64,000 bases of DNA from Pseudomonas fluorescens NCIMB 11764 (lineage in GTDB: Bacteria; Pseudomonadota; Gammaproteobacteria; Pseudomonadales; Pseudomonadaceae), in NCBI RefSeq assembly GCF_000293885.2, contig NZ_CP010945.1, forward strand, positions 186,001-250,000, given 5' to 3'. The notes under the pieces were generated by a model that did not search any database, was not told the DNA's origin, and worked only from the letters and a program-made list of their open reading frames with translations. Positions 1 to 8,832 of this stretch are shown one piece after another (position 1 is the stretch's first letter; each line of letters starts with the position of its first letter). Position numbers and translations under genes: made by a program.

Positions 1-869
1 AGCTTTCTCTTTTCGGAACAGGCAAACTCACCGACAAAAACCGCAGCCAGACCATATTCCTCTATTGCTTGCTGAATACCGGGGCGATAGCGCGACTTAC
101 CACCAACCCCCAAAGATTTTTGACGGTGCGGAGTAAGACCGAAATACTCATCAGCAAAGCACGATATAAATGAATCAATATTCCCAACACCCAAGTAAAG
201 ATGATCGAGCAGGTCGCCACAAATATTTATTAAATTCAAATAAAGGCGTGTCGGAATTACCGGATGCTGTTTAGAATCAGGTCTTCTCAAATCAAAAACT
301 CTTGGATTCAGCACAACATACCCTAGGCGTTCCTCGCCCACACTAATCAATCCGTGCAATATCCCACTAAGAACCGTCTTGTCAAAATTACTTTCACTAA
401 CAAAAGCCGCTAGATAAACAGGCACGGTAAAAAGCTGCTGCAAGGACAGCACACCAACCATTGACTTCTTTTTCTGCGCATAGCAGAACTTCATAGCGAT
501 GCGCAGCACAACCCAATATGAAATAATCGTAGATGCACTCAGCTTACCAATCCGCCCACCGCCAGCGAAATAAATAAGACAATACAGAAGATATTTGGCT
601 TCTTCGATCAGCGCTTGCTGATCATGACCATAATCACCGAACACCATATCGAAGCGTATTCGGCCAATTTTTTTTGCACTCAGCCTGTACGGGTTAAAGT
701 CCCATACAGACTCGCCGTACACTGCCGTTGCATTGCCATACTCAGTGCGACAGATAACAAAATCCGACGCGGGCTTCCCATACAGCTGAGCCGCACTATC
801 TGGCTGGCTGGTGACTGGAAACTGGCCGCTAGAAAAAAGACTACCTATCGACTGAACAGCAGCACTCAA
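1..869 (-). CDS. Third gene of the left recombinase operon (partial)
   Basis: On the minus strand an uninterrupted frame starts at 869 and runs off the left edge, giving at least 289 residues. The only usable start near the top is a TTG that overlaps the stop codon of the preceding gene (TTGA), which suggests translational coupling; the frame is closed by a stop a few codons upstream. The visible part has no motif I recognise: it is a mixed helical/strand protein with stretches such as YLLYCLIYFAGGGRIGKLSAS. From its position as the third gene behind two tyrosine recombinase-like genes I infer the third protein of a recombinase trio; the catalytic C-terminus, if any, is outside the window. 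A non-recombinase accessory role is equally possible. Confidence 0.6.
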   Translation of the reverse strand, partial: MSAAVQSIGSLFSSGQFPVTSQPDSAAQLYGKPASDFVICRTEYGNATAVYGESVWDFNPYRLSAKKIGRIRFDMVFGDYGHDQQALIEEAKYLLYCLIYFAGGGRIGKLSASTIISYWVVLRIAMKFCYAQKKKSMVGVLSLQQLFTVPVYLAAFVSESNFDKTVLSGILHGLISVGEERLGYVVLNPRVFDLRRPDSKQHPVIPTRLYLNLINICGDLLDHLYLGVGNIDSFISCFADEYFGLTPHRQKSLGVGGKSRYRPGIQQAIEEYGLAAVFVGEFACSEKRK

Positions 870-2794
870 AATACGATCCCCATTTTTTCATAGCGACCCA
901 ACCGGACTTCCCAAAACTTAGTTAACTCGCCGTATTCAAACACCTTAGCTTTAACCTTTTCGACTGTCTGTTTCACCGAGCTAGAGCGCTCACTAAGAGC
1001 ATCGACTATAAACTCGATCCGGATAGATAACTCTTTGAAAAGTGCCTCAGTATGCGCTGCATCGGGGGCCGATTTACGCACGGCATTGACCACGTATTGC
1101 AAACTCAGAATTTTATGCAGATCCTCCTCATCGCCGTGACATAAATAGTTTTCGCAGTACAAACAACCATATTGGGTGCGGCAGTTCGGCTCTATAATCA
1201 ATCCCACATCAGTGGCAGACGTCGGCTTATTGAAATCCTCGCAGTGACCCGCCGCTATTGCGACACTACTTGCTACAGCCTTGCGGCTTCGCTCACGCAC
1301 AACATGAGCAGCGTGGCGTATTGCATCCCAAAACAGGCTGAACTCGGATTGCTGCTGTTCAGGTGTTGCCTCTGCATAGGTAGAAAGATTCACCGCTTCG
1401 GTGTGATTGAGGGATGCCGCTACAGTGGACGGCGACAAACGTGCAGAGTGCATTTCAGTGCTTTTGTGCTTGCGTATTTTACGAGTTGAAAGTCTTGGTA
1501 CAGTCGGATCAAGAAAGACCCCGCTAATAAACTCATAAAATTTTTCTAAGGAGCTTGTCACGTTAAGATCACCAAAGCTTTTGCAAGTTCTAAGCTGACC
1601 AGACGTAGGCATTGCAAAGAATAGTCGCTCATGTCTCGCACCATCCAAAATCCACGCACGCAGCTTTAAATACTCTTTCAGCAGCGACAAACCCGAGCCC
1701 CGCCCAATGTTGTAAAGCGTTGACTTTCCGCCAGCCCGAAATTTCACAGCCGACAACTCTTTCTTGAGAGGGGACTTTTCAACTTTGAGTGCGTCTTCGT
1801 AACTAAACTGCTCAAATTCAGCCGGAGTGGCACCTGTAATCATAAAAAAAAGGATAGCATAGGCTTTCGCCGCAAGACTCGCTAGATTAAGACGATGCCA
1901 GTTGCGCCCATCTTCATTAGCCGCATCCAAAGATGCCTGGGAGCTTCTTAGTTCGCGCGCGACATTATAATTTCTCGGCTTTTTTCGGCCAAGCCTCTCG
2001 AAGGCCGCGAAGTATTCTTCGGCCGTAGCAATTCGCCGCTCAGCTGAGTTATATGAAGGAGCAGCATCCTTAAATGGGCTGCTCGCGCCTCGGTTGGACG
2101 GAAATATAACAACTTCATAATCTCTAACTCCAACCACGAGCGGGTAAGGTTTTTTATTCAAGATAAAATCACTGCACTGCTGGGCAATGGCAAAGCAAAC
2201 ATCTCTATACAACTCGACATGAGCAGCGCCTGCTGTTGCAGAACCTCTATCTGGAACAATCCTTACTGCACCAGCAAGAATATGGACACTATTATCTGGA
2301 TAAAGTAATTTGATCAGGCTGGATGCTCTAGTTTGGTAGCTTGACGCGGTCCGGGGCTTCAGCTTTTTATCGGATATTTTTTGATTTAGATGCGCTGTAT
2401 AATCTCGATATGCCTTTTGAGCATCCACGCTACTGGAAAATATTTCTCGGTAACCCTCAGCGTTCAACCAATCAATAAAATATTCGGTATGGAAGAAATT
2501 TGCCAAGACTGACTTATCACGCAGACCGACAAAAGACTCCAAAACTCTCACAATCAGCTCACGACGACTTTCAACGAACGACTCAATCACCAATGGCGTC
2601 CCGCGATCATCATGAACACTTTTATTCTTACCACGAATGAGATATGCAAAACTACCAATATCTAACGGCTTCTTTTTAACCTTAACGGTCAGCTGCAATC
2701 GCAAACGCTCAGGTTCGGAAAACTCCTGAACCAACTCATTTAGCGTAATAATTTTTGTATTTTCGCGATGCTCTAACAGCTGCCGACTACTCAT
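866..2794 (-). CDS. Tyrosine recombinase-like protein, degenerate active site, second gene of left operon
   Basis: A 642-residue protein whose start overlaps the stop of the upstream recombinase gene by 4 bp, so the two are surely co-transcribed. The C-terminal half has the layout of a phage-integrase fold: FFMITGATPAEF stands where a recombinase has the first catalytic Arg (here Thr), TRKIRKHKS stands where HxxR is expected, and SLNHTEAVNLSTYAEA supplies a late His and Tyr. After this comes a Cys-rich stretch (CRTQYGCLYCENYLCH) that could bind zinc. Family knowledge: operons of two or three such proteins mobilise Tn554-like and GInt elements, and individual members often lose catalytic residues. 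I infer a structural or partly active subunit of the recombination complex. Confidence 0.75.
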   Translation of the reverse strand: MSSRQLLEHRENTKIITLNELVQEFSEPERLRLQLTVKVKKKPLDIGSFAYLIRGKNKSVHDDRGTPLVIESFVESRRELIVRVLESFVGLRDKSVLANFFHTEYFIDWLNAEGYREIFSSSVDAQKAYRDYTAHLNQKISDKKLKPRTASSYQTRASSLIKLLYPDNSVHILAGAVRIVPDRGSATAGAAHVELYRDVCFAIAQQCSDFILNKKPYPLVVGVRDYEVVIFPSNRGASSPFKDAAPSYNSAERRIATAEEYFAAFERLGRKKPRNYNVARELRSSQASLDAANEDGRNWHRLNLASLAAKAYAILFFMITGATPAEFEQFSYEDALKVEKSPLKKELSAVKFRAGGKSTLYNIGRGSGLSLLKEYLKLRAWILDGARHERLFFAMPTSGQLRTCKSFGDLNVTSSLEKFYEFISGVFLDPTVPRLSTRKIRKHKSTEMHSARLSPSTVAASLNHTEAVNLSTYAEATPEQQQSEFSLFWDAIRHAAHVVRERSRKAVASSVAIAAGHCEDFNKPTSATDVGLIIEPNCRTQYGCLYCENYLCHGDEEDLHKILSLQYVVNAVRKSAPDAAHTEALFKELSIRIEFIVDALSERSSSVKQTVEKVKAKVFEYGELTKFWEVRLGRYEKMGIVF

Positions 2795-4257
2795 TCTTGG
2801 ACCGTCAATTTCATGACTTCGTAGTTACCGTTAAACAATTTCTTCTCCCACACCTCTTGGGCGATGACTTTTTCGTGAGTCATATTGAATAACTTTAGAT
2901 AGTTTTCAGTTGTTTCCCTAGACTCGTGATGCATACGTTTTTGAATAAAATCAATATCCTCCCCTAATTTCAAAACGCCTTCTTGAACCAACGGTTGCAG
3001 GCGCTGGTAGAGTTGATAGGCAAAAGTCGCTCGCAGCCAGTGATATGTAAAATCTTTTGGAAATTGGCTAGAAGCTGTACTCTGCAATTTTCGCTTTATT
3101 GTTTCCGTCACCTGCCCTGTCTGTGGCGACCTAACAATTGCGTAACGCGGATCATTTGAAGCCATGTAATAACAATTGCCTTGATCGGAGAGAAACAAAT
3201 ACATATCGTCCTCTTCTATCAACAGACCGGGATGACTGACTTCTAATTGAGCACGAAATTTTTCCCGCCGTCTCCTCATCATCGGACTACGTGCAAGCGT
3301 GACCAATTCTTCAGCAAGTTGCTTTGGAACATACAGAACTTGAGTTTTGTCAAATTTCGTATCAATGCCTGTGCGCGGGCCGGCATGCAATTTATAGGCA
3401 CATTCCGGCACTAGTTTGTCTTCTGTAAATCCTTTCAAATGCTTCAAGCGTATGGTCAAAACACTTTGCTTACGAGCTCCAGTCATCAGAGACGTGAGAA
3501 GAATCAACCGCTCAATCGTTGACCATTTCTTTTCATTAATGGCCTCCAAAAGCGCGCCTAACTCAAGATTGGAGAGAGGTCGAAGATCCTCGCCATCTTC
3601 ACGCACGAATCCCAAAGGAACGGAGCTACTAGGCGGCGTACGCCGCGTTTGGCTGCGCTTTTCAGCATCGATGATTTTCGCGCCTTTTGGGCTCTGCACG
3701 ATAAGCCGCACTTGCTTGATCGTATCAACACGCTTTAGATCGAGGTAATGCCAATGCTCGGAAACGTACTTATAAAAGTGATAGACCGCAGCGGTATATT
3801 GATTGATGACCTGATTACTGCGACGGCCTTCTTTAATCAGGTGATAGAAGTACTTGTAAGTCGGGCGAAGCGAAGGACGGGCACCGGAAAAGTCGAGCCA
3901 ATCCAGATTGTTATCCTCACAGAATAGGAGGTAATCCAACAGTTTACTGGCACGACGCCTAACATCATCAGTGCGTCGACTTGCAGGAGCCCTATCACGC
4001 ATGAGACTCAGCAAGTAGTCGTTCGCTTCGTGCCAAGGGTTGCCATTAGCACTAAACAAAAATGGGAAATTGAACAGGGCACGGTCATTCCCTGAACCGA
4101 CTTCATCGCATTTATAAAGCAGATTGGATTCAGCCCCCTCAAGCGCTGACTCAATAGAGCCGCGAGGCGCTTCACTGACATGCAGGATAGCGAAGGCATC
4201 CTGCAAATTCGGGATGAGAATCAGACGACCTTCGTGACGCGGATTGGTGTAGGACAT
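2791..4257 (-). CDS. Tyrosine recombinase/integrase, first gene of left operon
   Basis: A 488-residue protein with a complete-looking tyrosine recombinase catalytic set in the C-terminal half: Arg in MTGARKQSVL, HxxR in YHWLRATF, then His and the Tyr nucleophile in MHHESRETTENYLKLF. It would cut and rejoin DNA at the attachment sites of a mobile element. It starts 56 bp from the new stop codon of the host hrpB 3' part and reads away from it into the element, and it overlaps the next recombinase gene. Base composition is lower in GC than in the hrpB sequence next to it, consistent with transfer. It is the best candidate for the catalytic subunit of this second element. Confidence 0.88.
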   Translation of the reverse strand: MSYTNPRHEGRLILIPNLQDAFAILHVSEAPRGSIESALEGAESNLLYKCDEVGSGNDRALFNFPFLFSANGNPWHEANDYLLSLMRDRAPASRRTDDVRRRASKLLDYLLFCEDNNLDWLDFSGARPSLRPTYKYFYHLIKEGRRSNQVINQYTAAVYHFYKYVSEHWHYLDLKRVDTIKQVRLIVQSPKGAKIIDAEKRSQTRRTPPSSSVPLGFVREDGEDLRPLSNLELGALLEAINEKKWSTIERLILLTSLMTGARKQSVLTIRLKHLKGFTEDKLVPECAYKLHAGPRTGIDTKFDKTQVLYVPKQLAEELVTLARSPMMRRRREKFRAQLEVSHPGLLIEEDDMYLFLSDQGNCYYMASNDPRYAIVRSPQTGQVTETIKRKLQSTASSQFPKDFTYHWLRATFAYQLYQRLQPLVQEGVLKLGEDIDFIQKRMHHESRETTENYLKLFNMTHEKVIAQEVWEKKLFNGNYEVMKLTVQE

Positions 4258-4372
4258 TCGCCCCCCCTGATGAATCAGTCAATCCTATATGTTATGCGTC
4301 AGTTTACAATCGCTACCTGTCAATCTTTTTGTTGTTAAGCGATTCAACCCAAGGGTCTAACTTATGGAATAG
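4258..4372. other. Junction of left mobile element with hrpB 3' end
   Basis: The hrpB reading frame matches the family up to GRYPK (about 4373). It then changes into LFHKLDPWVESLNNKKIDR and stops at 4313, whereas the island copy of hrpB ends with PRGT after a different tail. The last codons of the host gene are therefore supplied by foreign DNA, and the first recombinase gene begins only 56 bp further on. I read this as the end of a second integrated element. The exact crossover cannot be fixed because the other end is outside the window. Confidence 0.6.
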
Positions 4373-6442
4373 CTTCGGATACCGCCCCTTCAAATCCTTC
4401 TTCACCTCGGCATAGGTGCTGCGCCAGAAGTTCGCCAGATCCTGGGTCACCTGCACCGGGCGCCGTGCCGGGGACAGCAGGTGCAGCTTCACCACCTGGC
4501 GCCCACCGGCGATGCGCGGTGTTTCGGCCAAGCCGAACAACTCCTGCAACCGCACCGCCAGAATCGGCGGCTGCTCGCTGTAATCCAGGCGAATCGACGA
4601 CCCCGACGGCACGCTCAAATGATGCGGTGCCAGCTCATCCAGCCGCTGCGGCAAGGGCCACGGCAGCAGGTTATGAACGATGTTCGACAAGTCCAGATTG
4701 GCAAAATGACTGAGCCGCGAGACTTTCCCCAGATACGGCATCAACCAGTGCTCGAGGCTTTTGAGCAGCGCAGCATCACTGACATCCGGCCACTCACTTT
4801 CATTCTTGCTGCCCAGATCCAACTGCCGCAACAACGCCACTCGCGCCTGCCACTGACGCAACTCCGGCGTCCACGGCAACAGCTCCAGCCCCTTGCGCCG
4901 CACCAGATTCACCAGCGCCTGACTGCGCGCGGTTTCATCGAGCCCGGTCAACGATTCACGGCTGAGGATCAACTCCCCGACCTTGCGCTGACGCTCGGCG
5001 CGCAATACGCCTTCGCGCTCGTCCCAATCCAGCTGATCGACCACCCGAACTTGCTCGGCCAACACCGAATCGAACAGCGCCGGATCGAAATCCGCCGCCA
5101 GATAAATTCGCTCTTCACGCTGGCCCTGACGACTGCCCAGGTCGGCGATCACCAGCCATGGCTGCTTCATCAAACTGTCGGCTTCGGCGAACAACGCGGC
5201 GCGACCGTTGGCCAGGCGATATTCCGCGCCGCCCGCTCGACGTTGCTGCGCCACACGATCGGGATAGGCCAGCGCCAACAGTGCGCCGAGCCAACGCGGA
5301 TGATCCGGATCGCCGACCGGCTCCGACGGTTTGCCGCGCAGGTAACCGCGATACTGACGCGCCAGTTGCCGGGCCCGTTGCACGCCGCCCTGAGCACCGC
5401 GCGCGGCACGTTCTTCGCCGGACAGCAGCACCAATCGGCTGTGCAAATCGGCGCCGGCACCGCGCAGGATATCGCGCTCGCCGAGCAGTGCCGCGACATC
5501 GCTCGCCATGTCCGCCAGGCCGAGCGCCTGACCACGCAGCAACAAATGGGCGATGCGCGGATGCGCCGGCAGTTCGGCCATGGCCTGACCGTGACGGGTC
5601 AGCGTTTCACCGTCCAGTGCGCCCAGTCGATCAAGCAAGTCCTGCGCCTGGGCATACGCCGCTGCCGGTGGCACGTCGAGCCACACCAACTGCCCCGGCG
5701 ACACGCCCCAGCGACCCAGTTGCAACGCCAACCCGGCGAGGTCCGCCGATAAAATCTCCGCACTGGCGTATGCCGCCAGTTGCTCGTGCTGATCCTGCGA
5801 CCACAAGCGATAACACACGCCCGGCTCCAGCCGCCCTGCCCGACCGGCGCGCTGGGTTGCGCTGGCGCGGGAGATGCGTTGCGTGTCGAGGCGGGTCATG
5901 CCGCTGCCGGGATCGAAACGCGGCACCCGCGCCAACCCGGCATCGATCACCACGCGCACGCCGTCGATGGTCAGGCTGGTCTCGGCGATGTTGGTCGCCA
6001 GCACCACTTTGCGCTTGCCTGCCGGCGCCGGCTCGATCGCGGCGCGTTGCGCGGCGAGGTCCAGTTCACCGTGCAACGGGCAGAGCAACACCTGCGTACT
6101 CTCGCCCAGCGCATCGGCCAGTTGTTGATGCACCCGGCGGATTTCCGCTTGCCCCGGCAGGAACACCAGGAGGCTGCCGGTTTCATCGTTCAGGGCTTCG
6201 AGAATCGTTTGCACCAGACGCGGCTCGATGAATTCACCGGGCTGGAACGGCCGGCCCCAGCGCATCGCCACCGGGTACATGCGGCCTTCGCTGCGCAGGA
6301 TCGGCGCGTCGTCGAGCAGCCCGGCCAGGCGTTCGCCTTCCAGCGTTGCCGACATCAACAGGATTTTCAGCGGCTGATCGTCGCGGAACAGTTCCCGGCC
6401 ATTGAGGCTCAGGGCCAGCGCCAGATCGGCGTCGAGACTGCG
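4313..6442 (-). pseudogene. hrpB: Host hrpB, 3' part (ATP-dependent helicase HrpB), separated from its 5' part
   Basis: This is the distal part of a DExH-box helicase gene, beginning at RSLDADLALAL just after motif II and running through LLMSATLEG (motif III) and SATQRAGRAGRLEPGVCYRLW (motif VI) to the HrpB-specific C-terminal region. The proximal 127 codons, with Walker A and DEFH, lie 43 kb away at 49796-50176 on the same strand. The gene is split by the large island, and its last 15-20 codons have been exchanged at a second junction. An internal ATG at 6358 could still start a 681-residue protein, but without Walker A or DEFH it could not hydrolyse ATP. GC-rich codon use matches the right flank, so this is native chromosome. 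Confidence 0.9.
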
Positions 6443-6450
6443 TTCTCCGA

Positions 6451-6478
6451 TTTTCCCATCTACACTATCTTGTCAGAT
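6451..6478 (+). repeat. Left-end inverted repeats of the island
   Basis: TTTTCCCATCTACA (6451-6464) and TTGTCAGAT (6470-6478) recur in inverted orientation at the right end (49781-49794 and 49753-49761) with 12/14 and 8/9 matches. The first motif starts about 8 bp inside the host junction. They are probably binding sites for the recombinases. The spacing between the two motifs is 5 bp here and 19 bp at the right end. Confidence 0.65.
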
Positions 6479-6534
6479 GGCTCAGGATGACGGTGTAGCG
6501 CGCATATCAGCTACCCCGAACGGGAGAAACTGAA

Positions 6535-8832
6535 TTGACAATCATCAAAAATTGCTCATTTTCGCGTTTTTATCCTTTCGAGGCTCTCGACGCTAACGTC
6601 CGAGAGCTGATGGAAGGATGCTTCAACCTAGATCTCGCTAGCTCCATCAACCGTCCGATGCTGAAGGCATTCAATGCCTACTGCCATCTGATTGATGTGA
6701 AGATCAGCTATTTCACGTTATCGACCCCTGAATTTGTAGAAGTCGCAATGGGCTTTATTGGCGCCCTTCATAATGATTGCCTGTTGTACTACAACACTGC
6801 GGGTAGAGTACGAATGGCCGGGGCCTTCGTTGATATGATAAACGCGGTGAGTGAGAAAATCCCAATACTGCCTAGCTTTGACAAAATAAAAACAAGAACA
6901 AAAGACTGTTATCCCATATGGGAACGTCTAAAAGTACGAATCAAAGAAAAAAGCATTCATTACTGGAACGGTTGGCATGTAGAGTCCACCAAAGGACAGA
7001 AACTATACACAGCGATACCTCTCATATGGCATTCACATGGTGAAGAATTCGCAGAAAAAATATTCAATACATACAAGCCTCATATTGAAAAATACGCACG
7101 CCCTGACATCACAGTATTTAACTCATTTCTTACATTTTTAAGCAAAAAAAAATCCGACTGGCCCTCCTCTACCTTTCAAAATCCGATCAAAATAAAACAG
7201 TGTTTCCTTGATTTTATGATCGATTATTTTCTCAGCGCATCCCAAAAAGGGCTGGACATAGCTACACAAACTCGCCTATATGCGAAATTTATATTTACTA
7301 TGGATCAAGCATTCATACAAAGTGGAATTTGGGCGAAACCATTTGGAGGTATTCCCGCACCTTCAACGCCAGCCAGCATCGGTATTGAAACACACGTACA
7401 AAAATGTGAATCAGGAGATTATATAAAAACAAAGCTAATCACTCACATACCATTAGAAATAACAGATTCAGAAGTAATAAAATTAATTTTTAAACAAATG
7501 AAAATTGATGTTGACCTAGTAATAAAATTTTCAAAAAAACAATCCTACTCAACAAGAAAAGCGCAACTGCAGAGAGATCAATTAGCCGAAAGCGGAACAG
7601 CAATTTCCGACGTCGCTGCGGCCAGAAAACTCACAACATTAAGAGAGCACGATGTCTGTGCCACGTTGAACCAATTAGGGCTGAAACACATTAGAGAAAG
7701 ACTAACCGACCGCGGGTCTTCGCTTAGAATTAAAAGAAGTGATATCGCCCCACAATTGGCCCTTCCTGGGCGTAACGACCTTCTTCCATTTAAACTACTT
7801 CTTATCCACTCCGACCCACGTATAACTGATTCTTTTCTTGAGGACTTTCAGCTATACAACAAAAACTATAAATTATCCGGCTTTCTGATGGGTGAAAACG
7901 GGCATTATCAACTCATCGGTTACAAAGATCGTAGAGGCGGGGATCTTAGTGAACAAAAAATCGATCTATCACCAAGGCAGGCAGTTCTAATTCGTCAAAT
8001 AATTGCGATAACTGCGCCCCTACGAGATGAGTTAAGGGCAGCTAATGACGACAAATGGCGATTCCTATTCCTACATAGTGCAAGAGCGTTGTCCTATCCT
8101 GCCGTTAACAACGTGGCAAGATGGGATAGAATTTCGCCACCAAATAAAGAAAAGTTAATTGACCAACTTTCGCAACACACTTCTAGAACTAGAGAGAAGA
8201 TTACCGAGTTAATCAGTGCAGTGTCACTCACTTCATTCAGGGCAACCTGCGGAGTGCAAATTTACTTGAAAACCCAAAGTGAGCGAGAAATGGCGAAAGC
8301 ATTGGGGCATTCGACATATAATCCCGGATTGCTCAGCAGGTATTTACCAGAACCAATTTTAGCTTTTTTTCAAAGCCGATGGGTTCGAATATTCCAACGT
8401 GGAATTATCTGTAGGGCGATGAAAGATAGCCCAATGCTACTTAAAGCTGCCAACTTTACATCCATGGACGAATTGCATGAATTCCTGAGCAACCATGCGC
8501 TTGGTGACATCCCTAAGCACCTAGGTTCTTCTGACAATACAACCGACCACAAAGCTCCGCAGGAGGAATTTACGTCGACGAAGGATAGTGTTCTCATCTC
8601 GGTTGACATTGGTACTCTAACAGCTCTGATATCGCTCAGAATTGCGGTACAAAATTCTAAACATCCTGACGAATTAAATGGGCTTTCATTATATTGGTCT
8701 GAATTCACTTGTGTTTTAGTTAAAGAAATAGAGCGAGGATGGGACACTGATTTAAAAAGCTATTTATCAACAGCGCAACTCCATGCCGACGAAACTCGAA
8801 TGGAGAAACTTATCCATGAATCTGCCTCCTGA
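6535..8832 (+). CDS. Tyrosine recombinase-like protein, first gene of gin-like operon
   Basis: A 765-residue protein starting at TTG with GGGAG eight bases upstream; the next in-frame ATG would remove 25 residues. The C-terminal part carries LTSFRATCGVQIY, where the catalytic Arg of HxxR is kept but the His is not. It is followed by KALGHSTYNPGLLSRYLPE, which supplies the late His and the Tyr (about residues 591 and 602). I could not find a clear first catalytic Arg. It lies about 90 bp inside the left end and overlaps the second gene, so it opens the recombination operon. GC content is much lower than in hrpB. By the GInt model it is one of three integrases all needed for integration and excision. 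Confidence 0.82.
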   Translation: MTIIKNCSFSRFYPFEALDANVRELMEGCFNLDLASSINRPMLKAFNAYCHLIDVKISYFTLSTPEFVEVAMGFIGALHNDCLLYYNTAGRVRMAGAFVDMINAVSEKIPILPSFDKIKTRTKDCYPIWERLKVRIKEKSIHYWNGWHVESTKGQKLYTAIPLIWHSHGEEFAEKIFNTYKPHIEKYARPDITVFNSFLTFLSKKKSDWPSSTFQNPIKIKQCFLDFMIDYFLSASQKGLDIATQTRLYAKFIFTMDQAFIQSGIWAKPFGGIPAPSTPASIGIETHVQKCESGDYIKTKLITHIPLEITDSEVIKLIFKQMKIDVDLVIKFSKKQSYSTRKAQLQRDQLAESGTAISDVAAARKLTTLREHDVCATLNQLGLKHIRERLTDRGSSLRIKRSDIAPQLALPGRNDLLPFKLLLIHSDPRITDSFLEDFQLYNKNYKLSGFLMGENGHYQLIGYKDRRGGDLSEQKIDLSPRQAVLIRQIIAITAPLRDELRAANDDKWRFLFLHSARALSYPAVNNVARWDRISPPNKEKLIDQLSQHTSRTREKITELISAVSLTSFRATCGVQIYLKTQSEREMAKALGHSTYNPGLLSRYLPEPILAFFQSRWVRIFQRGIICRAMKDSPMLLKAANFTSMDELHEFLSNHALGDIPKHLGSSDNTTDHKAPQEEFTSTKDSVLISVDIGTLTALISLRIAVQNSKHPDELNGLSLYWSEFTCVLVKEIERGWDTDLKSYLSTAQLHADETRMEKLIHESAS

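Noticed and set aside
4481..6490. Long open frames on the plus strand, up to 423 codons
   Set aside because: They lie opposite the GC-rich hrpB 3' part and have the arginine/proline/glutamine-rich composition of antisense frames.
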